From contig NZ_WXVU01000006.1 in NCBI RefSeq assembly GCF_009900745.1, positions 1 to 64,000 on the forward strand: 64,000 nucleotides of DNA, given 5' to 3'. Source of the stretch: Chryseobacterium sp. c4a (lineage in GTDB: Bacteria; Bacteroidota; Bacteroidia; Flavobacteriales; Weeksellaceae). Positions 27,205-35,091 of the stretch are shown piece after piece. The notes under the pieces were generated by a model. That model had not been told where the DNA came from, did no database searches, and saw only the letters and a program-made list of their open reading frames with translations. The position numbers and the translations under genes were made by a program. Numbering within the stretch: the first letter of the stretch is position 1; every line of letters starts with the position of its first letter.

Positions 27205-27582
27205 TTAATTACACTTTACCATAATTGTTTTATTTGTCCAATTGCCGTGGCCTCCTTTTGCTTTAATTTCAATTTTGTATTCTTTGCCTGCTTCTGCAGG
27301 AAAATTTTTGATCAGACTATAATCGAAACAAAATTTATTGTCCTTAAAATCTAAAATAGGAACACCGTTATTAGAATTGACCTCGGTAACTAACAGTTCT
27401 TCATTCATGATAGAATCTCCATCATCAAAGATCTTCGCATTTATTTCAATAGTAGTATTTCCATTAAAAATTTGATTATTGTAAGGAGTCATAATTTCAA
27501 TTCTCGTATAGTTATCCTTATTGCCACAAGAATTAAATGAAATAATGATCATTATTAAATAAAATAGATATGTGATTTTCAC
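27205..27582 (-). CDS. Hypothetical lipoprotein
   Basis: This 125-residue protein has a lipoprotein signal with lipobox FNSC and lipidated C19. The mature part reads TRIEIMTPYNNQIFNGNTTI and later YKIEIKAKGGHGNWTNKTI, a pattern like a small Ig-like or cadherin-like beta-sandwich. No family is recognised and no partner gene is evident; it is flanked by non-coding DNA. It is likely anchored in a membrane facing the periplasm. The coding sequence is more AT-rich than the ribosomal genes beside it. Confidence 0.6.
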   Translation of the reverse strand: MKITYLFYLIMIIISFNSCGNKDNYTRIEIMTPYNNQIFNGNTTIEINAKIFDDGDSIMNEELLVTEVNSNNGVPILDFKDNKFCFDYSLIKNFPAEAGKEYKIEIKAKGGHGNWTNKTIMVKCN

Positions 27583-27709
27583 TTTGATATATTTAATTAC
27601 AAATATCTGTCAAATTGCAATATTTTAATTCATTATTATAAACAATATTCAAAGTATTTTTAATATTCATAACACTAATGAATTTTAACCCGTTTAACAA
27701 GTGTATTTT

Positions 27710-28531
27710 TTAAGATTTAATGAACTCCAAAAGATCCCTGTTAATCGTTTCAGCTTCTGTGGTAGGCATACCATGAGGAAAACCGGGATAAGAAATTAAT
27801 TTCCCGTTTTTAAGTAGAGTAGCCGCTACTTTTCCTGTCGTTTCAAAAGGTACGATCTGATCATCCTCTCCATGCATCACCAAAACCGGTACCTCTACAC
27901 TTTTAAGATCTTCAGTGAAATCTGTTTCGGAAAAAGCTTTTACACAGTCGTAGTGAGCTTTGATGGAACCATTCATCCCTTGTCGCCACCAGTTTCTTTG
28001 AATCCCTTCGGATACTTTTGCTCCTTCTCTATTATACCCGTAAAATGGAAAAGTGATATCAATAAAAAACTGTTGCCTGTGATTTGCCGTATTGTTTCGG
28101 ATATCATCAAAAACAGAAATTGGAACTCCATTAGGATTATTCTCATTCTGAACCATGATTGGAGTTACCGCACTTATCAATACGGCTTTAGCAACTCTTC
28201 CGTTTCCATGTCTTGCAACATATCGGATGACTTCACCACCACCTGTAGAATGTCCCACATGAATGACATCTTTCAAGTCTAGTGCTTCCACAATTTCCAG
28301 TACATCAGAAGCGTAGGTATCCATATCATGTCCGTAAGGAGTCTGTTCAGACCTTCCATGACCTCTTCTGTCATGAGCAATGACTCTGTAACCTTGTTCT
28401 AAGAAGAAAAACATTTGCGCATCCCAATCATCACTGGATAATGGCCATCCATGATGAAAGAAGATGGTTTGTCCTTTTCCCCAGTCTTTGTAATAGATTT
28501 CTGTTCCGTCTTTTAATGTAAGTGTGCTCAT
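27710..28531 (-). CDS. Alpha/beta hydrolase, haloperoxidase/esterase-like
   Basis: This 273-residue protein belongs to the cofactor-free haloperoxidase / arylesterase group of alpha/beta hydrolases. The oxyanion region is FFHHGWPLSSDDWD and the strand-4 motif is AHDRRGHGRSEQ. The nucleophile is S95 in GHSTGGGE, the acid is D224 in HGEDDQIVPF and the base is H253 in GFPHGMPT. There is no signal peptide, so it is cytoplasmic. Such enzymes hydrolyse esters or, with peroxide and an organic acid, perhydrolyse them; the true substrate is unknown. A 15-base palindrome overlaps its promoter, which suggests regulation by a dimeric repressor or activator. Confidence 0.9.
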   Translation of the reverse strand: MSTLTLKDGTEIYYKDWGKGQTIFFHHGWPLSSDDWDAQMFFFLEQGYRVIAHDRRGHGRSEQTPYGHDMDTYASDVLEIVEALDLKDVIHVGHSTGGGEVIRYVARHGNGRVAKAVLISAVTPIMVQNENNPNGVPISVFDDIRNNTANHRQQFFIDITFPFYGYNREGAKVSEGIQRNWWRQGMNGSIKAHYDCVKAFSETDFTEDLKSVEVPVLVMHGEDDQIVPFETTGKVAATLLKNGKLISYPGFPHGMPTTEAETINRDLLEFIKS

Positions 28532-28581
28532 AGGTTCTTATTTTTATGATTAATAAAATGCTTGATTCGTTTTAACATTTA

Positions 28582-28607
28582 CAAATGTAGATGGAAAACT
28601 TTTCCAA
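28582..28607 (-). promoter_or_regulatory. Promoter with palindromic operator for the alpha/beta hydrolase
   Basis: On the minus strand TACATTTG (28589-28582) matches the -7 consensus. Immediately upstream lies a perfect 15-base palindrome, TGGAAAA-C-TTTTCCA (28592-28606), covering the spacer and -33 region. This is the position expected of an operator; the regulator is unknown and not encoded next door. Confidence 0.55.
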
Positions 28608-28802
28608 TACCTTGATCTAAGATAATATATTGTTTAGAATATAAAAAAATCAAAAGAATCATTAATGGTAATGTAATATAGAGAGGGTGATTTGTTTTTT
28701 AAGTAAAAATGTAACATCCATTTTATGATGTATAAAATATAGCTGATAATCGGGATTGTGTTGTTTTTGGTATCTCTTTAATATTGGTACATATTTTAGA
28801 AT

Positions 28803-30284
28803 ATGAAAACAATAGTATGCAATATCCTTTTCATGTTGGTTTCAGTTACAGCTTGTACACAGGAAAAAAAAGATAATGTACCACTAGTCCTTTCAAAAAC
28901 AAAGATGATCAATAGTGTCCCGTTTTTAACCCAACAGAATAATTTTGTATATGTTGATAAAACAAGTCTGAAACCAATCAGCCAACAAAAGTTCCAAAGT
29001 GCATCAGTATTTACTCCTACAGGATTTGCTGTTGTTGAAAATGACAAGGATCAGTATGCAGTAGTAGATGAAAGTGGAAAAATAGTTTTGGGCTTTTCGT
29101 CCAGTCAAATCGGTTTAAATGTTGTCAATGGACTTACATTTTATAAAAAAGACATCGAATACGAAAAGAAAATGCCGGTCTGGAAATGGGATTGGAATAT
29201 TTTAGGAGGCGATATAAAGAAAGAGCAGACTTACCATAAAATAGAAATAGGAATTATAGAGAGCCAACAAAGCTTACTTGTTGTAGACATTCCGTACTTA
29301 GAGGATAATTATTATCTCAATTTTGTTTCTGTAGACGAGAACCATGTATTTTGGAACGAAAAACTTTATGAAATCAAAAAGAACCGTTTACATAAAATTG
29401 AAAACAATATTGCAGAGCTGTTAGAAAATAAACGGTGGCTCAAAGGTTCAAATACAGAATTTTCAATGTATGAATTGAATCAGAAAAAAGCAGTTCACAG
29501 CGGATTAAAAGGCTCTGAAACACTTTCACTTCAGTTTGGAAAAGAAACCATTACACTGAATGACGTTAATAAAGAAAGATATACACCGGAAGTACCTAAA
29601 ATTTTAATAGATAGCAAAACCAATGATGCTTATATTTTCCCACAATATGAAAAGGTATTTCCCAAGAGAATCACAAAAGCAACACCTTCACAGATTGACT
29701 TCATTAAAAAAGTTTCCTTAGTGTATTCTATTACCAATTCACCTTATTTTTTGTTAGGAGTCTTCAATTATGATGAGAATATCTGGGCATACGATTGGCT
29801 TTATATGGATATAGAAGGTAATGTCACAGATGCTATCGGTACATACAACTTTAATGTTCTGGATCAGGTCGGGAATTTAGTCTGGCCGGATAGAAAAATG
29901 ATTTTACCAGATCAGTTCATCAACAAAAACTGGAAATTTGGAAAGATTAATTTTTATACAGGAATGAATGATTCCTATCTTATCCGAATTGAAGATGAAA
30001 AACAACAGAGAACCATGGGTTTGTGGAATCGTCGTGAAAAACACTGGGAGATAAAACCCGATTATTATGATATCTCCGTTTTGGATACAGAAAGGCAGAT
30101 CTACGCACTTCAGAAAGAACAGGATGGATTATACATACTTTTTGACAATAAGAATAAGAAAAATATAGGATCAAAAGCCTATAAATCCATCAATTCAGAT
30201 GGTTTAGTGAGTGTTAAATCTGTTTCAGGACAAATGGTGTATTACTATATTGACATTTATTCTGGTAAAGAGTATAAAGATTGA
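28803..30284 (+). CDS. WG-repeat-like lipoprotein, hypothetical
   Basis: This 493-residue protein has a lipoprotein signal (lipobox VTAC, lipidated C18). The mature chain shows loosely repeated beta units of the WG-repeat kind, for example YAVVDESGKIVLGF near residue 83 and MGLWNRREKHWEIKPDYYDIS near 405. WG-repeat proteins are frequent in bacterial conflict and surface contexts, but their role is not defined. It is not tightly linked to its neighbours, with 158 bases before the next small gene. Function is not assigned. Confidence 0.6.
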   Translation: MKTIVCNILFMLVSVTACTQEKKDNVPLVLSKTKMINSVPFLTQQNNFVYVDKTSLKPISQQKFQSASVFTPTGFAVVENDKDQYAVVDESGKIVLGFSSSQIGLNVVNGLTFYKKDIEYEKKMPVWKWDWNILGGDIKKEQTYHKIEIGIIESQQSLLVVDIPYLEDNYYLNFVSVDENHVFWNEKLYEIKKNRLHKIENNIAELLENKRWLKGSNTEFSMYELNQKKAVHSGLKGSETLSLQFGKETITLNDVNKERYTPEVPKILIDSKTNDAYIFPQYEKVFPKRITKATPSQIDFIKKVSLVYSITNSPYFLLGVFNYDENIWAYDWLYMDIEGNVTDAIGTYNFNVLDQVGNLVWPDRKMILPDQFINKNWKFGKINFYTGMNDSYLIRIEDEKQQRTMGLWNRREKHWEIKPDYYDISVLDTERQIYALQKEQDGLYILFDNKNKKNIGSKAYKSINSDGLVSVKSVSGQMVYYYIDIYSGKEYKD

Positions 30285-30290
30285 TATAAT

Positions 30291-30433
30291 GGAGCTGGAA
30301 GTTACTTTCAGGTGTGATTAGTTTGTTGTAGTCACTATAATTTATTTAAAAAAATGAATCGTTATTTTATGATTTCTATAACTTCCAACTTCAGACATCC
30401 TGCTTCCTGCCATTCTAACTCCCAACATTAAAT
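30291..30433. repeat. Imperfect inverted intergenic repeat
   Basis: GGAGCTGGAAGTTA at 30291-30304 is mirrored by TAACTTCCAACTTC at about 30379-30392, followed by further TTCC-rich variants up to CTAACTCCC (30415-30423). The pattern resembles the dispersed 'GGAAGTTGGAAG' palindromic repeats in Chryseobacterium intergenic regions. It is non-coding and sits between two plus-strand genes. Confidence 0.5.
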
Positions 30434-30442
30434 ATTTAAAAT

Positions 30443-30664
30443 ATGCTTTCATCCGCGGATCTACATTTAGAAAGAGCTTTATTGATAGCTGCTCTGATGA
30501 TTTTTTTCGGAGCAGGATTTTTTTGTATGCTCCTTGTTTTTATTATTAATTCTATCCAAAAGAAGCAAAAAAATGCACGCTATTACTTTTTTTTGTTTCT
30601 GGTTTCAGGAACGATTGCTCTGAGTTTAGGTGCTTTTTATTTCTCTATGATGCTGATAAGTTAA
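30443..30664 (+). CDS. Small two-helix membrane protein, hypothetical
   Basis: This 73-residue protein has two hydrophobic helices (about 11-38 and 49-72) separated by a basic loop, QKKQKNARYY. The arrangement suggests an inner-membrane hairpin with the loop in the cytoplasm. No family is recognised. The preceding DNA is repetitive, which slightly lowers confidence that the gene is real, but the coherent membrane topology supports it. Confidence 0.5.
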   Translation: MLSSADLHLERALLIAALMIFFGAGFFCMLLVFIINSIQKKQKNARYYFFLFLVSGTIALSLGAFYFSMMLIS

Positions 30665-30779
30665 TCTAAATCCAAATTCTTTCATCCCTCAAATCCTATA
30701 AAAAACCACCGTTATCAGGGATATCCGTATCCGAAACCTTTTATTATCTTTATTTCGAAGATGTATTAAAAATAAGAGG

Positions 30780-31307
30780 GTGAAACATTTTTTGATTTTT
30801 ACTTCGCTTTTTGCGCTGATTAGCTGTAAAACCAGTTCCCAGAAATTGAAAGTTACAGCTATTTATACAGAACCTAAAAGGGTTACAAAAGAAGTTTCGA
30901 CAACTGGAAAAACTCATACATATACAACACGTATGGCTGTTATGGAGCGCTTTGATCCGAAGGTCTTTATGCTTTCCAGAAATGCTGAAATTCTACAATT
31001 TCGTATACAGGGAAATATCAGTTCCGGTGGCCACACCATTCATCAGGTAAGAAAAATTCGTTTTGAAAAAGGAACGCAAAATGGGAACATCATTACACTG
31101 AAATATTATGTAGAGATCAAAAAGATCCCAGGTAAAGAAAGTGCTAATGTCCAGGGCTATAATTATACCAATGATGAAACCTACAAAATACCAAATGATG
31201 TTAAAATCATAAGAGTTGAATTGTACGAAGACAGAATTAATGATGATTTAGGCTCCAATCCCAAACTTATTGCTCAACAAACCTTTAATTTCTTTGCAAA
31301 AATATAA
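30780..31307 (+). CDS. Hypothetical lipoprotein
   Basis: This 175-residue protein starts at GTG 30780 and has a short lipoprotein signal with lipobox LISC (C16). The mature region contains RIQGNISSGGHTIHQVRKI and ends QQTFNFFAKI; it looks beta-rich. It resembles no family that I can name. It precedes the SUKH gene run by 87 bases and might share its transcript, but the gap makes this uncertain. Location is probably a periplasm-facing membrane leaflet. Confidence 0.55.
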   Translation: MKHFLIFTSLFALISCKTSSQKLKVTAIYTEPKRVTKEVSTTGKTHTYTTRMAVMERFDPKVFMLSRNAEILQFRIQGNISSGGHTIHQVRKIRFEKGTQNGNIITLKYYVEIKKIPGKESANVQGYNYTNDETYKIPNDVKIIRVELYEDRINDDLGSNPKLIAQQTFNFFAKI

Positions 31308-31394
31308 AAAGTAATATCACAAATTTTTGAAGATAAAAACGGGTTATTTAATCTGGGCAGAATAAAGACTACAGAACAAAAATTAAAAAAGGTT

Positions 31395-31847
31395 ATGCTT
31401 GAAGAATTTATAAAATTGATTAAAAAAGCAGAAATACTAAAAGAGGAGCCTGTTTTTTACGGCTCTAATTCTGAAGAGAATATCAGCAAAGTAGAGCATA
31501 CTTTACAGCTGAAGTTTGATGATTTTTTGAGAACTTACCTGCTTGTATTTGGTGGTGGCGGAATTCCTGATCTACTGCACACCAATGGAATTTTACCGGC
31601 AGATCCTCTGAGTGACAATATGTACACGCTTTATGGTGCGACGGCTTATGCTCGTCAGGAATTTCAATTACCCGATAATTTTTTGGTTATCAATTCTAAT
31701 TTCCCTTCTGATGTTCTGGTTTTAGATACCCACTGTGGAATTATATACAATTATGAGATGCTTTCACAAAACAGGAGTTCAACACTGTATCCCAATTTTG
31801 AGAATTACCTTTTAACAGAGTGGAATGCTCTTATTGAAGAATACTAA
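31395..31847 (+). CDS. SMI1/KNR4 (SUKH-like) immunity-type protein
   Basis: This 150-residue cytoplasmic protein fits the SUKH superfamily: an N-terminal helix, then a SKVEHTLQLKFDDFLRTYL-like segment followed by the glycine-rich turn VFGGGGIP. A strand pair around FLVINSNFPSDVLVLDTHCG follows, and a C-terminal helix carries FENYLLTEW. SUKH proteins commonly neutralise nuclease and other toxins of polymorphic toxin systems. It opens a close-packed six-gene run (31395-35024). No toxin gene is adjacent, so it may protect against effectors from other strains. Confidence 0.7.
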   Translation: MLEEFIKLIKKAEILKEEPVFYGSNSEENISKVEHTLQLKFDDFLRTYLLVFGGGGIPDLLHTNGILPADPLSDNMYTLYGATAYARQEFQLPDNFLVINSNFPSDVLVLDTHCGIIYNYEMLSQNRSSTLYPNFENYLLTEWNALIEEY

Positions 31848-31878
31848 ACTTAACTTAACATACCCATCCATTAATAGT

Positions 31879-32265
31879 ATGAAAAAAGAATTAGCAAACC
31901 CGCCATCGGATGAACGTGATCGTGAGCTGTGGATGCAGCATGGAGCAGGATATATTGTTTTCGAAAATATCCGAAAATATGCCATTGGTAAAATACCATC
32001 AGAAATAGATGAAACCCTTCGTGAAGCTCATTTAAAGACCATCGACAATACGATTTATGGAATGATGATGCAAATGGATGGAATTTTTAATCCGTTAGAA
32101 AATGAAAACTATCGTCTGGCCTTAGAATCTCATATTGTCCTATATAAAGAAGATGAAATAATAGAAGAACTAAACACCATTGATGGTGATGGAATGTGCA
32201 TAGGATTTCATGGATGGATGGAAAATGATTTTGGAAGCGATGAAGTGGTAACTCATAATGACTGA
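31879..32265 (+). CDS. Hypothetical protein in the immunity-type gene run
   Basis: This 128-residue soluble protein starts at ATG 31879 (MKKELANPPSDERDRELW); an upstream in-frame ATG at 31825 lies inside the previous gene and is disfavoured. It contains YGMMMQMDGIF and ends with an acidic segment near DGDGMCIGFHGWMENDFG. No family is recognised. It lies 31 bases after the SUKH gene and overlaps the DUF4274 gene by 8 bases. Context suggests another immunity-type protein; this is inference. Confidence 0.6.
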   Translation: MKKELANPPSDERDRELWMQHGAGYIVFENIRKYAIGKIPSEIDETLREAHLKTIDNTIYGMMMQMDGIFNPLENENYRLALESHIVLYKEDEIIEELNTIDGDGMCIGFHGWMENDFGSDEVVTHND

Positions 32266-33073
32266 AAAAAAGAATTTTGATTTTGAAAAATCAGCATTAC
32301 CGATTGAAAATACAACCCGGAAAACCTTTCAGAAAATGAACAAGTCAAAGTTTAAAGAACTAAAAACCCCGGAAGAACTACATTATCTGGCTACTCATCA
32401 CAATTGGGATGATGGTACAAACGTTTTACAATGGATTGCGGAAAGCCCTGTTTGCAGTGAAGCTACTGCCTTAGAACTATTCTGGATGGCTCAGCCACAG
32501 GATTTTCAGCAATATAAATTAGGTCAAACGCTTAAAGATGTATCCCAAAATGGAGTGTTTACTCTGTTAAAAACACTCCTGAAAAATTATTCCAACGGCT
32601 TTTATCAAAAAACAGATATTCAGTTTGATCCAACATTACTGTATGAAGGTGAATTCATGATTCCGGATTGGATTTTTCAAAAAACAAACGGCGAAGAAAC
32701 ATATATTTATTACGAAGAAGACGATGTAGACTTATGGTTTGACAGAGAATGGGAAAAGAATATCAGAGGGGCTGAATCTGCTATAGAACTATTCAATATT
32801 GCTTATTTTATAGAAGAACCGGAATATGCAGCACAGATCTTACTACACCGTCTATGCGATAAGGGGATTGAAGTCTTGGTATTCTGGAGATTGTATACCG
32901 AATGTTCGGTGTATACCCATACAAACACAATGCTACAGGGAATTATCAATAATATTGTAAACAACAAATATCCGGAAGTACTGAGTTATAATCCTAAAAC
33001 CGACAGAAAGGTTGATTACAAAAAGGAAAAAATAGCCTGGGAGATCCCCGAAATATTTAGAAAAACTGTTTAA
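32258..33073 (+). CDS. DUF4274 domain protein
   Basis: In this 271-residue soluble protein, residues about 36-90 fit DUF4274: ELHYLATHHNWDDGTNVLQW, then SPVCSEATALELFWMAQP. DUF4274 proteins often occur beside SUKH and other immunity genes in toxin loci. The C-terminal half has an acidic patch (YYEEDDVDLWFDREWE) and a helical region around FNIAYFIEEPEYAAQILLH. It overlaps the preceding gene by 8 bases and is followed after 9 bases by a second SUKH-like gene. No catalytic motif is seen. Confidence 0.7.
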   Translation: MTEKKNFDFEKSALPIENTTRKTFQKMNKSKFKELKTPEELHYLATHHNWDDGTNVLQWIAESPVCSEATALELFWMAQPQDFQQYKLGQTLKDVSQNGVFTLLKTLLKNYSNGFYQKTDIQFDPTLLYEGEFMIPDWIFQKTNGEETYIYYEEDDVDLWFDREWEKNIRGAESAIELFNIAYFIEEPEYAAQILLHRLCDKGIEVLVFWRLYTECSVYTHTNTMLQGIINNIVNNKYPEVLSYNPKTDRKVDYKKEKIAWEIPEIFRKTV

Positions 33074-33082
33074 AATATACTT

Positions 33083-33787
33083 ATGACTACTTTACAAGAC
33101 TTAGAAAAAGAATATAATTTCACCTATCCTGAACTTTACAAAGAGTTGTATGCTGATAAAATGCTCGATTGGGGGATAGAAGGAAATGGCTGGTATACTA
33201 GTGTTTTTCCTGCTTTAAAAGAAAACCCACCTTTGCTTTTATTTGGAAACGATATTGAAATCTGGGATCCAATTGTTTATCAGAACGGAATCAGGGAGAT
33301 TATTAACCATGAAGTATATGATATTAATCCTAAATACCGGATGGTTCCTTTTGCAAAAAATGGGGCAGGAGACTTGTATGTTTTTCAATTGGATATGGAA
33401 AGCAACGGTGAAGTTCCCATTACTTTTTTTGGCCATGATTCAGATGCTGAAATTCTAGCTAAAAATCTTCAGGATTTTATCTTCAGACAACTTTTAGAAT
33501 CTTTAACAGAAATGGATGAATATTCTATGTTTGAAGGGGATTCTGAAGAGGAAATCAAGATTCATCTGCAAAACCAATTAAATACACATCGGAAATACTT
33601 AACCCAGAAACACATTGAGATTTTAGAAGAACTTTATACACGTGATATTTTTGAAAACACCTATAAAACGCCTAATGGTGGCGAATTTGAAGCTGTAGGG
33701 CTTTTGACTTTTGATGAACTTGAAAATATTATTAATCAGGAAATTGCTTTTGAAAAATTAAATACAAAATTCGATTACCTTGAATAA
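33083..33787 (+). CDS. SMI1/KNR4 (SUKH) family protein
   Basis: This 234-residue SUKH-type protein begins LQDLEKEYNFTYPELYKELY, the classic first helix and turn of the family. VPFAKNGAGDLYVFQLD and VPITFFGHDSDAEILAKNLQDF are the central strands and the helix that caps the fold. A C-terminal extension of about 80 residues carries LTQKHIEILEELYTR. It sits in the middle of the immunity-type run with gaps of 9 and 12 bases. Role: probable toxin-neutralising protein, partner unknown. Confidence 0.8.
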   Translation: MTTLQDLEKEYNFTYPELYKELYADKMLDWGIEGNGWYTSVFPALKENPPLLLFGNDIEIWDPIVYQNGIREIINHEVYDINPKYRMVPFAKNGAGDLYVFQLDMESNGEVPITFFGHDSDAEILAKNLQDFIFRQLLESLTEMDEYSMFEGDSEEEIKIHLQNQLNTHRKYLTQKHIEILEELYTRDIFENTYKTPNGGEFEAVGLLTFDELENIINQEIAFEKLNTKFDYLE

Positions 33788-33799
33788 GTAACTAGAAAA

Positions 33800-34258
33800 A
33801 TGATGACAATGAAAAAGATTTTTGTTTTCCCTTTTCTGTTTGCGGTGTTGACTATGATATTCAGCTGCCAAGAATCTGCACGGAAAAAAACAAACTTCCA
33901 AAATTATCTGAAAAATACGGAATGGATTGTAAATGAGGGCGGACTTATCACTCCGGATGGAGGGAAAAAGTATGAGCTATCTCCAAGAGATACTGCATTG
34001 ATCTTCAATTTTCATGGGGTAAACTTTTCAGATGCAGAGCATTTTAATAGTTATGATTCCTGGCAATGTGGAAACGATTGTTTTACAGGAGTATACGGGA
34101 GGTATTATTTCATAGAAAAGAACCGAATACAAATGGAAGTCGATAGTATTAGGAAGTCTGAGTTCTGTGATACCCCCACAAAGATTTTCAAACCATCAAA
34201 AACCATGTCTTTCGATCTTGTAAAAAAAGAAGGCCAGTTACAACTTATAAGAAAATAA
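33800..34258 (+). CDS. Hypothetical lipoprotein in the immunity-type gene run
   Basis: This 152-residue protein has a lipoprotein signal and lipobox IFSC (C23 from the first ATG; an equally good ATG at 33809 shortens it by three residues). The mature chain has NTEWIVNEGG near the start and paired cysteines in WQCGNDCFTG. No family is recognised. It is 12 bases after the SUKH gene and one base before the next gene, so it belongs to the run. A lipoprotein among cytoplasmic SUKH proteins could protect the periplasm. Confidence 0.6.
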   Translation: MMTMKKIFVFPFLFAVLTMIFSCQESARKKTNFQNYLKNTEWIVNEGGLITPDGGKKYELSPRDTALIFNFHGVNFSDAEHFNSYDSWQCGNDCFTGVYGRYYFIEKNRIQMEVDSIRKSEFCDTPTKIFKPSKTMSFDLVKKEGQLQLIRK

Positions 34259-34259
34259 A

Positions 34260-35024
34260 ATGACAGATTTAATCAAAATTTTCCCGGAATATGAAGAGGT
34301 GTTTTATGATGACATGGAGAATCATAAAAAATATTTTCTTCCGATTTGTTCAATTAATTTAAAAATCATTAATCCATCAGAAGATCAATGGCTGCATATT
34401 GTTTCTGTAAAGGAAATTTATGATGGCTGCGTTGGAGAAGATAAACCGGAATATCATACAAAATATACCAAAGCAGATATGTTTGGCTTTGATGTGATTG
34501 ATGGTAAATACAAATTTGATGCAGATTGGAATTATTTTTCTGCCCATACCGAAATTTCTCCGGAAGATTATGGAAATAAGCATTCAGATTTAGAGATTGA
34601 ATACAATATGAATGAGGCAATGTATCAATTGAAAAAAGAATATTACCAAAAACATCATAAGCTTTATGATAAAGATTTCAATCGGCCGGGTTTAGAGGTT
34701 TATGACATTCGCCGCTTAGAGCGTTTACGGAACCTTACAGTTGAAGACTTGGAGAAAGATGGGTATTCAGAATATGCTGAGGAACGTTTGCAAAATAAAA
34801 TTTTCGGGATTTTTGAAGAACTTAATACCAATGCGCTCCCCTTAGAAGAATGTAATTTCGGAGGTGAAAACCTCATTGAAAAACCCTTTAAAACTGACGG
34901 AACCCTGATGGATTATATTGCATGCTTGGAAGGTTATGATTTTCAACAAAATTCGGCAGATCAAGTATTTTTATTTTATGACAAAGAACTTAAAAAAGCG
35001 GTTATTTGTTTAGAATACACTTAA
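34260..35024 (+). CDS. Hypothetical acidic protein ending the immunity-type gene run
   Basis: This 254-residue soluble, acidic protein has no signal peptide. It begins MTDLIKIFPEYEEVFYDD and includes YFLPICSINLKIINPSEDQW, LEVYDIRRLERLRNLTVEDL and a C-terminal strand FLFYDKELKKAVICLEYT. I do not recognise its family. It starts one base after the lipoprotein gene and is the last of six co-oriented genes before the sensor kinase. Immunity function is inferred only from neighbours. Confidence 0.6.
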   Translation: MTDLIKIFPEYEEVFYDDMENHKKYFLPICSINLKIINPSEDQWLHIVSVKEIYDGCVGEDKPEYHTKYTKADMFGFDVIDGKYKFDADWNYFSAHTEISPEDYGNKHSDLEIEYNMNEAMYQLKKEYYQKHHKLYDKDFNRPGLEVYDIRRLERLRNLTVEDLEKDGYSEYAEERLQNKIFGIFEELNTNALPLEECNFGGENLIEKPFKTDGTLMDYIACLEGYDFQQNSADQVFLFYDKELKKAVICLEYT

Positions 35025-35039
35025 TCTGTTAAATAACAT

Positions 35040-35069
35040 ATCCTTGACAAGGATAAAATAGTAATTTTA
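35040..35069 (+). promoter_or_regulatory. Palindromic site and -7-like box upstream of the sensor kinase
   Basis: ATCCTTG-A-CAAGGAT (35040-35054) is a perfect palindrome, followed by TAATTTTA (35062-35069), one mismatch from TAnnTTTG. The arrangement suggests an operator-controlled promoter for the two-component genes. Confidence 0.4.
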
Positions 35070-35091
35070 GTAAAGATGCGGTGTTTAAAAA

